A stretch of 48,611 bases of DNA, taken from positions 1 through 48,611 of the forward strand of contig CACJRJ010000010.1 in assembly GCA_902595725.1 (NCBI GenBank), read 5' to 3'. The notes beneath the pieces were generated by a model, which did no database searches, was not told the DNA's origin, and worked only from the letters and a program-made list of their open reading frames with translations. A program made the position numbers and the translations under genes. Below are positions 17,252 to 24,539 of this stretch, piece by piece (the first letter of the stretch is position 1; every line of letters begins with the position of its first letter). This stretch comes from an uncultured Pelagibacteraceae bacterium. Its GTDB lineage: Bacteria > Pseudomonadota > Alphaproteobacteria > Pelagibacterales > Pelagibacteraceae.

Positions 17252-18094
17252 ATGATATTAATAGACGGAAAAAAAGCAGCAGCAGAATTAAGAGAAGAAT
17301 TAAAAATAGAAGTTTCTGAATTAAAATCTAAATATAATAAAGTTCCAGGGCTAACTGTAATCTTGGTTGGTGAGGACACGCCAAGCCAAATTTATGTAAG
17401 AAATAAGGAAAAGTCAGCAAAAGAAGTAGGCTTAAAATCAGAAGTAATCAAGTATCCTGATACAGTTGAGGAAAAAACAGTTTTAAATAAAATTGAAGAA
17501 CTTAATAAAAATGAAAGCGTATCAGGTATTTTAGTTCAGCTTCCTTTGCCAAAACATATAAATAAGAAAAAAGTTATTGAAACAATTTTACCATCTAAAG
17601 ATGTAGATGGATTTCATCCTATGAATGTTGGAAACCTTTCCTCGGGTTATGAAAGTTCAATTCCATGTACTCCTCTTGGATGTTATTTGATGATAAAAAA
17701 AATTGAACCAAATTTAAGTGGAAAAAAAGCAGTTGTTGTTGGGAGATCAAATTTAAATGGAAAACCCATGACTCAACTTCTATTAAAAGAAAATTGTACG
17801 GTTACAATTACTCATTCAAAAACAAAAGATTTAAAAGGTGAGTGCTTAAAAGGTGATATTATAGTTGCTGCGGTTGGCATACCAGAGCTTGTAAAAGGCG
17901 ATTGGGTTAAGAAAGATGCAATAGTTATTGATGTTGGTATAAATAAAACTGAAAAAGGAATTGTTGGTGATGTAGCATTTGATGAGGTTTCAAAAGTTGC
18001 TAAAGCCTTAACACCAGTTCCAGGTGGAGTAGGACCTATGACAATAGCCTGCCTTCTTAAAAATACCATTGAGTGCTTCAAAAGATCTAATTAA
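17252..18094 (+). CDS. folD: Methylenetetrahydrofolate dehydrogenase / cyclohydrolase
   Basis: 280 residues, standard FolD length. Motifs: GLTVILVGEDTPSQIYVRNKEKSAKEVG with the catalytic Tyr and Lys, GILVQLPLPKHINKK, PSKDVDGFHPMNVG, the dinucleotide site VVVGRSNLNGKPM, and TPVPGGVGPMTIACLLKNT. It interconverts methylene-, methenyl- and formyl-tetrahydrofolate, and formyl-THF is a substrate of the PurH transformylase also encoded here. It is the last gene before the photolyase locus. Confidence 0.97.
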   Translation: MILIDGKKAAAELREELKIEVSELKSKYNKVPGLTVILVGEDTPSQIYVRNKEKSAKEVGLKSEVIKYPDTVEEKTVLNKIEELNKNESVSGILVQLPLPKHINKKKVIETILPSKDVDGFHPMNVGNLSSGYESSIPCTPLGCYLMIKKIEPNLSGKKAVVVGRSNLNGKPMTQLLLKENCTVTITHSKTKDLKGECLKGDIIVAAVGIPELVKGDWVKKDAIVIDVGINKTEKGIVGDVAFDEVSKVAKALTPVPGGVGPMTIACLLKNTIECFKRSN

Positions 18095-18125
18095 TTTTTT
18101 TAATTAAATTATTTATAATTTTCTA

Positions 18126-19622
18126 ATGAAGTTATTTTTCATATTAGGAAATCAATTATTTCCATTAAAACATTTAAATGATTTTAAAAATGATCATATT
18201 TTTTTTATGGCTGAAGATTATCAGCTATGTACTTATGAAAAACATCATAAATTAAAAATTTTATTATTTTTGTCGGCAATGAGATCTCATGCAGATAATT
18301 TAAAAAAAAATAAATTTAAAGTTGAATATACTAAAATTGACTCAAGGGATTTTAAAAAAGATTATTTAGAAAAAATTAAAAAAATAATTAAGTCTAAAAA
18401 AATAATAGAAATTTCAAGTTTTGAAATTGAAGACAAATCTTTTGAAAAAAAATTTCAAAATTTTGTTAAAAAAAATAACCTTATATGGAATAAAATTAAA
18501 TCACCAATGTTTTTAAATTCTAGAGAAGAATTTAAAGATTACTTATCAAAAAATAAAAAACCTTTCATGGCAACTTTTTATAAAGGAACAAGACAAAAAT
18601 TAAATATTTTAATGAAGAAAGATGGAAATCCTGAGGGAGGTAAATGGAGCTTTGATGAAGATAATAGAAAAAAACTTCCAAAAAATATTAAAGTTCCAAG
18701 GTTTCCAAACATAACAGAGACAAAACATACAAAAAACTTGAAACCTATTATTGAAAAAATGTTCAATAGTCATCCAGGTAACATCAAAAATTTTTGGTTT
18801 GCAACTGAGTATAATGATGTTGTTAAACTTTTAAATTTTTTCATAAAAGAAAAATCAAATTTATTTGGTGATTATGAGGATGCAGTTCATCAAGAAAATA
18901 ATATTCTATTTCATAGTGCACTAAGCCCATATATTAATTTAGGTCTTATAACTCCTGAATTTATAGTTACTAAAATTTTAGAATTTCATAAAAAAAACAA
19001 AATCAGACTTAATTCTCTGGAAGGATATATAAGACAGGTTATTGGCTGGAGAGAATTTATGAGAGGAATTTATCAAAATTATAGCGATGAAATGGAGACA
19101 AGAAATTTTTTTAAACAAAATAGAAAGATGAAAAATTCATGGTATGAAGGTACAACAGGCTTACTTCCTTTGGATTATGCAATTAAGAATGCAATACACA
19201 ATGGCTGGTCACATCATATTGAAAGATTAATGATACTTTCAAACATTATGAATTTGTGTGAGCTAAGACCCAAGGTTGTTTACAAATGGTTTATGGAAAT
19301 GTTTGTAGACTCATCTGATTGGGTGATGGTACCAAATGTTTATGGAATGGGTTTATTTAGCGATGGAGGAATTTTTGCAACAAAACCATATATATGTGGA
19401 TCGAGTTATTTTATGAAAATGATGGATTTTAAAAAAGGAGATTGGTGCAACACCATGGATGGTTTGTACTGGAGATTTATAAATAGAAATAGAAATTTTT
19501 TTTTAAAAAACGCTAGACTTTCAATGATGGTAAGAATATTTGATAAAATGAAAACTGAAAGAAAAAAATTAATTTTGTCTGAGGCAGAAAAATTTATTAA
19601 TAAAAATACTTATGGGAATTAA
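18126..19622 (+). CDS. FeS-BCP-type photolyase/cryptochrome lacking the Fe-S ligands
   Basis: 498 residues over the full length of the bacterial (6-4) photolyase/CryB class (PhrB, CryB). The N-terminal antenna-type domain begins FFILGNQLFPLKHL. The FAD domain shows the INLGLITPEFIV block, YIRQVIGWREFMRGIY, SHHIERLMILSN with the paired His363-His364, FVDSSDWVMVPNVYGMGLFSDGGIFATKPY, and GLYWRFINRN. Of the four [4Fe-4S] Cys I recall for PhrB (350, 438, 441, 454), the first three positions here are Pro348, Lys436 and Asp439. The intervening loop is shortened, and only Cys441 lies near the fourth. It likely repairs (6-4) lesions or senses light without a cluster. The 3' end overlaps the DCC gene by 11 bases. 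Confidence 0.88.
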   Translation: MKLFFILGNQLFPLKHLNDFKNDHIFFMAEDYQLCTYEKHHKLKILLFLSAMRSHADNLKKNKFKVEYTKIDSRDFKKDYLEKIKKIIKSKKIIEISSFEIEDKSFEKKFQNFVKKNNLIWNKIKSPMFLNSREEFKDYLSKNKKPFMATFYKGTRQKLNILMKKDGNPEGGKWSFDEDNRKKLPKNIKVPRFPNITETKHTKNLKPIIEKMFNSHPGNIKNFWFATEYNDVVKLLNFFIKEKSNLFGDYEDAVHQENNILFHSALSPYINLGLITPEFIVTKILEFHKKNKIRLNSLEGYIRQVIGWREFMRGIYQNYSDEMETRNFFKQNRKMKNSWYEGTTGLLPLDYAIKNAIHNGWSHHIERLMILSNIMNLCELRPKVVYKWFMEMFVDSSDWVMVPNVYGMGLFSDGGIFATKPYICGSSYFMKMMDFKKGDWCNTMDGLYWRFINRNRNFFLKNARLSMMVRIFDKMKTERKKLILSEAEKFINKNTYGN

Positions 19623-19962
19623 AGTTTTTTTTAACAATTCATGTAGTATTTGTAGATTGGAAATAAATCATTACAAAAAAATTTCTGATAGTAATTTAGA
19701 ATGGATAGACATTACGAATAATGATGATGCTCTAAAAATTACATCAAAAACACAAGAGGAATTGCTTAGAAGGCTTCATGTAATTGATAATGGCAAAGTT
19801 ATTGGTGGAGCCAAAGCATTTATTATAATTTGGTCAAAAATTCCAAAATATAATTTTTTAGTAAAAATATTTTCAATAAAACCTCTTTTTTTTATTTTTC
19901 ATTATATTTATGAATTTGTTGCATATTTTTTATTTTTAAAAAATAGAAATCAACTCAAATGA
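19612..19962 (+). CDS. DCC-family (DUF393) thiol-disulfide oxidoreductase-like protein
   Basis: 116 residues. The N terminus, KVFFNNSCSICRLEINHYKKI, is the DCC motif region with a CxxC pair. The family consensus Asp before the first Cys region is replaced by Asn. A hydrophobic stretch near the C terminus (FFIFHYIYEFVAYFLFL) may touch the membrane. DCC proteins recur near photolyase and DUF2256 genes in proteobacteria, but their substrate is unknown. It overlaps the photolyase upstream by 11 bases and the DUF2256 gene downstream in an ATGA pattern, so the three are probably translated as one unit. Confidence 0.85.
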   Translation: MGIKVFFNNSCSICRLEINHYKKISDSNLEWIDITNNDDALKITSKTQEELLRRLHVIDNGKVIGGAKAFIIIWSKIPKYNFLVKIFSIKPLFFIFHYIYEFVAYFLFLKNRNQLK

Positions 19963-20084
19963 AAAAACAAAATTTACCTTTTAAAATTTGTCTAGTTTGT
20001 AAAAAACAATTTTCTTGGAGAAAAAAATGGAGATTAAATTGGGATCGAGTAAAATACTGCTCCAAAAGATGCTCATCTAAATAA
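19959..20084 (+). CDS. DUF2256 zinc-ribbon mini-protein
   Basis: A 41-residue gene, easily missed because of its size. It starts at the ATG overlapping the DCC stop (ATGA at 19959-19962). The protein reads KICLVCKKQFSWRKKWRLNW, then VKYCSKRC, giving CxxC (residues 11 and 14) and CxxxC (34 and 38), a likely four-cysteine zinc site. That is the DUF2256 pattern, whose members cluster with cryptochrome/photolyase genes. Biochemical role unknown. Its 3' end overlaps the convergent second photolyase by 8 bases. Confidence 0.85.
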   Translation: MKKQNLPFKICLVCKKQFSWRKKWRLNWDRVKYCSKRCSSK

Positions 20085-21222
20085 GTTCCTGAATTATCTT
20101 TGGTATATAATTTTTAAAATTGAAAAACCCTTTATTACAATATTTCCAAGAATACTGATCAATTTTTCTGTATAAAAAAGAAATATTTTTAAGATTATTT
20201 GAATTTATATAGTCAAGATTTTCTCCAACAGATGGATATAAAGCTAATAAATTTTCTTTCATATCTTTTAAATCTTGAATATTAATCATTTTACAATTTA
20301 ATGATTTATTCTTTAAATCTTCAATTTGATTATTTATAAGTGACTTTTTGAAGTTTAGAACCTTTTCATCTAATTTTATTTGCCTAGTTTCATTTCTATT
20401 AAACACAAAATAAATATTTTTAAATGATTGATCATTAAAGTTAGATTGTTCAAAAGACAGATTATTTTCAAATATTAATAAATCTTTACTGATAGATAAA
20501 TTTGCATTTATAAAATTATTATTCAAAAAGGAATAATTTCTATCATCTACTACTGGGACTGGTTTTTCATTAAGTTTAATATTTTCAAATCTATTATTAG
20601 TGAACTTTTTTATATTCCATTCAGAGGCAACATAATTTTTACCTTTTGTTTGAATGCCTGCAACCCATCTCCAACCTAAAGTATTAGATGCACTGTCTCC
20701 ATCAAAAAGGTATTTCATAAAAAACTCAGCACCTAGTTGCCAAGGCAAACCAAGAGTAAAAATCCAAATACTTGCAAACCACATTCTCGCGTGATTATGA
20801 AGGTAATTATAATTTTTAAGTTCATTTACCCAATAATCAAAGCATTCAATATTTGTTTTACCATTAATTGCATTTAAATAGTTTTGATTATCTTTAAAAT
20901 TTTCTTTTATTTTTTTTAAATCTTCCAAATAATCTGACCAAACACTTGGTCTTAATTCAAGCCAACCTTTCCAATAAATTCTCCATAAAACTTCTTGAAT
21001 AAATTTTTCATTTTTTATGAACGAATATTTTTTTAAACATTTATCTATTATTTCTTTTTCGCTAATTATTCCGTGAGACACATATGGAGATAGACATGAA
21101 ATATTTGTTCTTTGATTTGGTCCATGATCAAAGTTTCTAAATTTAGAATATTCTATAAGATTTTTTTCAATAAAATTATTTAATCTTTCAATAGCAAAAC
21201 TTCTTGACGGCTCAAAATTCAT
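20077..21222 (-). CDS. NewPHL-like photolyase with N-terminal FAD domain
   Basis: 381 residues. The catalytic FAD-binding region is at the N terminus, not the C terminus. Visible blocks are NISCLSPYVSHGII (residues ~40-53), EVLWRIYWKGWLE (77-89), LHNHARMWFASIW (141-153) and DGDSASNTLGWRWVAG (174-189), the conserved FAD-pocket segments of photolyases. From ~225 to the end is a predicted mixed alpha/beta region without recognisable antenna-domain motifs. This inverted order matches the NewPHL group, reported to repair cyclobutane dimers in single-stranded DNA. Assignment to that group is by architecture and from memory. It shares an operon with the SDR gene and the 40-residue ORF upstream. Confidence 0.82.
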   Translation of the reverse strand: MNFEPSRSFAIERLNNFIEKNLIEYSKFRNFDHGPNQRTNISCLSPYVSHGIISEKEIIDKCLKKYSFIKNEKFIQEVLWRIYWKGWLELRPSVWSDYLEDLKKIKENFKDNQNYLNAINGKTNIECFDYWVNELKNYNYLHNHARMWFASIWIFTLGLPWQLGAEFFMKYLFDGDSASNTLGWRWVAGIQTKGKNYVASEWNIKKFTNNRFENIKLNEKPVPVVDDRNYSFLNNNFINANLSISKDLLIFENNLSFEQSNFNDQSFKNIYFVFNRNETRQIKLDEKVLNFKKSLINNQIEDLKNKSLNCKMINIQDLKDMKENLLALYPSVGENLDYINSNNLKNISFLYRKIDQYSWKYCNKGFFNFKNYIPKIIQELI

Positions 21223-21234
21223 ATTTCGAATTTT

Positions 21235-21357
21235 TTATTTTATGACTAAATATGAAATTAAAATTAACCAAAAAAATGAATAGTAATAGTAAATATATTT
21301 TCTTGTAAATAATGAAGAGACTGAATTTTTATTTTTATTTTTTTTATTTTTTTTCAT
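21235..21357 (-). CDS. Putative 40-residue single-pass membrane peptide
   Basis: Fills the gap between the SDR-type gene and the second photolyase. The ATG overlaps the SDR stop by one base (TAATG), an arrangement seen for genuine coupled genes elsewhere in this window. The peptide has a Lys/Asn-rich head of ~11 residues, then SVSSLFTRK, then a hydrophobic span YIYYYYSFFWLILISYLVI, so a signal-anchor topology is plausible. The photolyase starts 12 bases downstream. I do not recognise a family. AT-rich sequence makes chance short ORFs likely, hence the modest confidence. Confidence 0.45.
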   Translation of the reverse strand: MKKNKKNKNKNSVSSLFTRKYIYYYYSFFWLILISYLVIK

Positions 21358-22064
21358 TAAATTGAAGACCTTCCACCATCTACACCAATTATTTGTCCTG
21401 TTATCCAAGAACTTTCTTCAGTAAGTAAAAATTTAGCCATTGCAGCAGCGTCTTTTCCCTCACCAATTCTTTTCATGGGGTGAGCTTTTGCAATACCTTC
21501 GGCCATAATAGTATTCTTTAATATTGGTTGAGAAATTTTTGAATTTGTTAAACTTGGGGCTATACAATTTACTCTAATATTTGGAGCAAACTCAGCTGCA
21601 AGAGAAATCGCTAATCCTTCGATCGCAGCCTTAGTTGATGCAATAATTGAATGGTTAGCAAAGCCTCTTTGTGCTGCAACTGTAGAAAATAATATTATTG
21701 AGCCTTTATTATTTTTTAAACTATCTTGATATGCTTTAATAATTTCAACTGCAGAGTAAAGATTTAATTTCATACATTTTTGAAAGTCATCTTCCTTTAC
21801 CATTTTAAATGGCTTCAAATCTATCGAGCCGACACAATAAGCTATTCCTTTAACTTCAGAAATTTCAGATTTTACATTTTCAATAAAATTATCTTCCAAA
21901 ACATCTGCTACAGTATAGGTACACTTTAACTTTTCTGATAAAGATTTTAGTTCTTTCTCGTTTCTTGAAACGAGATGAAAGTCATGCTTTGAATTATATA
22001 ATTTACTTGCCAAATTAGAACCAATAGAACCTGTTGCTCCAAAGATTAAATACTTAGCGCTCAT
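21357..22064 (-). CDS. SDR-fold protein lacking the catalytic tyrosine
   Basis: 235 residues, Rossmann fold: IFGATGSIGSNLA cofactor loop, ADVLED, CVGSIDLKPF, then GSIILFSTVAAQRG with Ser127. The classical YxxxK is degenerate. Lys145 is present, but the Tyr position (141) is Ile, in NHSIIASTKAAIEGL. It continues NIRVNCIAPSLTNSKI and SSWITGQIIGVDGGRS, as in classical SDRs. SDR genes of this kind accompany photolyase/DCC clusters in other proteobacteria. Dehydrogenase activity is doubtful, so binding or a different chemistry is possible. It leads the minus-strand repair operon and starts 14 bases after the psiE-like gene. Confidence 0.85.
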   Translation of the reverse strand: MSAKYLIFGATGSIGSNLASKLYNSKHDFHLVSRNEKELKSLSEKLKCTYTVADVLEDNFIENVKSEISEVKGIAYCVGSIDLKPFKMVKEDDFQKCMKLNLYSAVEIIKAYQDSLKNNKGSIILFSTVAAQRGFANHSIIASTKAAIEGLAISLAAEFAPNIRVNCIAPSLTNSKISQPILKNTIMAEGIAKAHPMKRIGEGKDAAAMAKFLLTEESSWITGQIIGVDGGRSSI

Positions 22065-22078
22065 ATTTCTTTATTTTA

Positions 22079-22459
22079 TTAAGATTTTTTTTTTGATTTA
22101 AGCCCAAGTTTATCGCTATGTCTTAATCTTAAAATTACTATAGCCGATGCAATAAGAACTATAGCTACAGCTTCATAAACTAATCCAGATGGATCCATTT
22201 CTTTACCTTGTAATATTATAAATCTCGATAAAGCAGTTATCGCAATAAGTAGGGGTAAAGTAATACTTATTGATTGCTGGTCCCAAAAAACTCTAACCAT
22301 TGCCATCACCTCCAAATAAAGAAACATTAATAGTAAATCAGCTAAAGTAACTGTCTGATTTAAAAACATTTTTTTAATTTCAATTCCAACAGCAATAACT
22401 GTACTAATTAGAATTATAGTTAATAAAATAAACTGAAGATTTTTGGTTATATTTTTCAT
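22079..22459 (-). CDS. PsiE-family membrane protein
   Basis: 126 residues with four hydrophobic segments. The signature is TLADLLLMFLYLEVMAMVRVFW, then SITLPLLIAITALSRFIIL, then the AVAIVLIASAIVILRLRHSDK end, as in the phosphate-starvation-inducible PsiE family. The name reflects regulation in E. coli, and the molecular role is unknown. No Pho box was identified by eye. An unusual inverted repeat lies 46-101 bases upstream of its start (22505-22560). Confidence 0.82.
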   Translation of the reverse strand: MKNITKNLQFILLTIILISTVIAVGIEIKKMFLNQTVTLADLLLMFLYLEVMAMVRVFWDQQSISITLPLLIAITALSRFIILQGKEMDPSGLVYEAVAIVLIASAIVILRLRHSDKLGLKSKKKS

Positions 22460-22504
22460 TTTTTAAAAATTATGATTATTTGAAATTTTATTTTCATTCT
22501 TTGT

Positions 22505-22560
22505 ATTTTATGTCGCACCTAAAGAATTAAACAACGATTACTGGCCGTGCGACAAAAAAT
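22505..22560. repeat. Strong inverted repeat between divergent genes
   Basis: TGTCGCAC (22511-22518) and GTGCGACA (22547-22554) are perfect complements. Pairing extends outward through ATTTT (22505-22509) and AAAAT (22556-22560) with a single A/A mismatch, giving 13 paired positions around a 28-base interior. It is GC-rich against an AT-rich background and lies between the psiE-like gene and the plus-strand ORF at 22614. Neither strand has a T tail right after the stem, so it is not a standard terminator. It could be a leader hairpin or a protein-binding site. Confidence 0.55.
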
Positions 22561-22613
22561 GAATGTAAAAAATTTTGCAAAAAATTGAAATCATTATAGT
22601 TAACATTCACACT

Positions 22614-22832
22614 ATGTTTAAAGTTATAATTATATATGAATTATTCTTTTTTTTCTTTTGGAATATAATTTATTGGGGAGCAGATCTAAAAGATTTTGCT
22701 CAAAACGAGTCTTTAGCTTTCATTTACTATATTTTAACATCAATGGCTTTGGGCTGGGTAATAATTCATGTAATAAGATATTCTTTTGGACAAATACCAG
22801 ATCCCCGTGAAATCGCAAAAAATAAAGAATAA
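22614..22832 (+). CDS. Hypothetical small membrane protein
   Basis: 72 residues from the ATG at 22614. A TTG 39 bases earlier would add MQKIEIIIVNIHT, which looks less natural. Two hydrophobic helices: IIIYELFFFFFWNIIYWGADL, and AFIYYILTSMALGWVIIHVIRYSFG, followed by a soluble tail QIPDPREIAKNKE. I recognise no family. It converges with argG (4-base gap). The inverted repeat at 22505-22560 lies in its 5' leader. Confidence 0.65.
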   Translation: MFKVIIIYELFFFFFWNIIYWGADLKDFAQNESLAFIYYILTSMALGWVIIHVIRYSFGQIPDPREIAKNKE

Positions 22833-22836
22833 TATT

Positions 22837-24021
22837 TTATTTTAAATTTTTTTTATGGAAATTAATAAATCTCTCAACATTTGATTTATTAAATGTTTTA
22901 TTTTCTTCAAACGAAACTTTTTTCATTGAATAAGCATTACTTTTAGTTTGTCTAGATGCAATTATAATATTACCTTTGTATAGTTTAAGTTTAACAGATC
23001 CATTGACTCTGTTTCTTTTTTGATCGATAATTTTTTGAAGTTTAAATCTCGCTTTAGAATACCAATAACCATTGTAAATGAGTTCTGCATATTTAGGCAT
23101 TATTTCATCTTTTTTATGCATAGTTTCTTTATCTAATGTAACAGATTCAATTGCTCTGTGAGCATTGATTAATAAAGTTCCTCCAGGAGTTTCATAAACA
23201 CCTCTTGATTTTATTCCAATAAATCTATTTTCAACGAGATCAACTCTTCCAATTCCATTTTTACCAGCAATAGAATTTAACCTTTCTAAAAGTTTTGAAG
23301 GAGATAATTTTTTACCATTCACAGTTACTGGGTCTCCATTTTTGAATCCTATAGTTAAAAAAGAAGGCTTATCAGGTGCTTTTTCTGGAGAAGTTGTTCT
23401 TTGAAAAATAAATTCAGGAGCTGAATTTTTTGGATTTTCTAAAGCTTTTCCTTCAGTTGATGTATGAAATAAATTATCATCTACCGAAAAAGGTGGAGCA
23501 CCTTTTTTATCTTTTGGAGTTGGTATTCCATTTTTTTTTGCATAATTAATTAGGTCAGTTCTAGATTTCAGTTTCCAAATTCTCCAAGGAGCTATTATTT
23601 TTATCTTTGGTCCAAAGTAATGGTAACCAAGTTCAAATCTTATTTGATCATTTCCTTTACCTGTTGATCCATGTGAAACTGCATATGCTTTAAATTTTTT
23701 TGCAATTCTTATTTGATCTTTTGCAATCAAAGGTCTTGCAATAGAAGTTCCTAATAAATAAACACCTTCATAAATTGCATGGCCCCTTATCATTGGGTAG
23801 ACATAATCTTTAATAAAAACATCTTTTAAATCTTTTATTATTATTTTTTTTACACCTAGGTTCTTTGCGTTTTTAATTATTTTTTTTTTATTAATTTCTT
23901 GTCCAATGTCAGCTGTATAAGCAATAATTTCAGCTTTATAATTTTCTTGAAGCCATTTTAAAATAACTGAAGTATCCAGCCCGCCAGAATATGCGAGCAC
24001 AATTCTTTTATTTGATTTCAT
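22837..24021 (-). CDS. argG: Argininosuccinate synthase
   Basis: 394 residues. Motifs: VLAYSGGLDTSVILKWLQE (ATP pyrophosphatase loop), AYTADIGQE, YLLGTSIARPLIAK, AVSHGSTGKGNDQIRFELG, PWRIWKLKSR, and GIGRVDLVENRFIGIKSRGVYETPGG. It joins citrulline and aspartate with ATP to form argininosuccinate in arginine synthesis. It follows the broken IalB-like gene by 6 bases on the same strand. Confidence 0.97.
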   Translation of the reverse strand: MKSNKRIVLAYSGGLDTSVILKWLQENYKAEIIAYTADIGQEINKKKIIKNAKNLGVKKIIIKDLKDVFIKDYVYPMIRGHAIYEGVYLLGTSIARPLIAKDQIRIAKKFKAYAVSHGSTGKGNDQIRFELGYHYFGPKIKIIAPWRIWKLKSRTDLINYAKKNGIPTPKDKKGAPPFSVDDNLFHTSTEGKALENPKNSAPEFIFQRTTSPEKAPDKPSFLTIGFKNGDPVTVNGKKLSPSKLLERLNSIAGKNGIGRVDLVENRFIGIKSRGVYETPGGTLLINAHRAIESVTLDKETMHKKDEIMPKYAELIYNGYWYSKARFKLQKIIDQKRNRVNGSVKLKLYKGNIIIASRQTKSNAYSMKKVSFEENKTFNKSNVERFINFHKKNLK

Positions 24022-24027
24022 TTTAAA

Positions 24028-24539
24028 TTATGTGCAGCTTTTTTTTGCAGTATTATAGGCTTTTGTAAAACCTAACAATGAATAGTGATCTATTGTTTGA
24101 GATCCAGATTTATTATATCCAGTTACCATTATTCTAGAGCCTTTTTTCATAGTTTTAATCATTTTCTTTTCGACTTTATTACTTGAAATCCAAGCAAAAC
24201 TATCTTTGGCAATATCAAATATATATTTTCTTTTACCCGATGTAGCTAATATTTTATTTTGATCATTAAATTCATATCCAGAAGTTGTACTAATTTCATC
24301 AGCAACTTTATCGCTAGTTCTGAATGATACAAAAAGTCTTGCTTCTCTTTTATTTGTTTTAGGTGATTGCAAACAGGTTTAGTTTGAACAAAACAAGTTA
24401 ATCCACTATCTTTAATTAAAACTAATGTTTCCCAGTCCTTAAATTTTCCAATTTTTTTTAGTTCTTCAGCGGATACAAAAGCTGAAGAAAAAATAGTAAT
24501 ACTAAAAAAAAATATAATTGATTTAATAATTAAGGACAT
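24028..24539 (-). pseudogene. IalB-like secreted protein, frameshifted
   Basis: Two overlapping frames together make one protein. The first (from the ATG at 24539) has a signal peptide SIIFFFSITIFSSAFVSAEE, then FKDWETLVLIKDSGLTCFVQTKP, typical of the invasion-associated locus B family. The continuation, QSPKTNKREARLFVSFRTSD through GSQTIDHYSLLGFTKAYN, is in another frame. The junction is at a run of three T on the minus strand (24371-24373), and adding one T would restore VLQSPKT. This is either a true frameshift or a homopolymer sequencing error. Restored length is ~170 residues, normal for the family, and the protein would be periplasmic. Its start overlaps the tas-like gene end by 10 bases. 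Confidence 0.8.
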
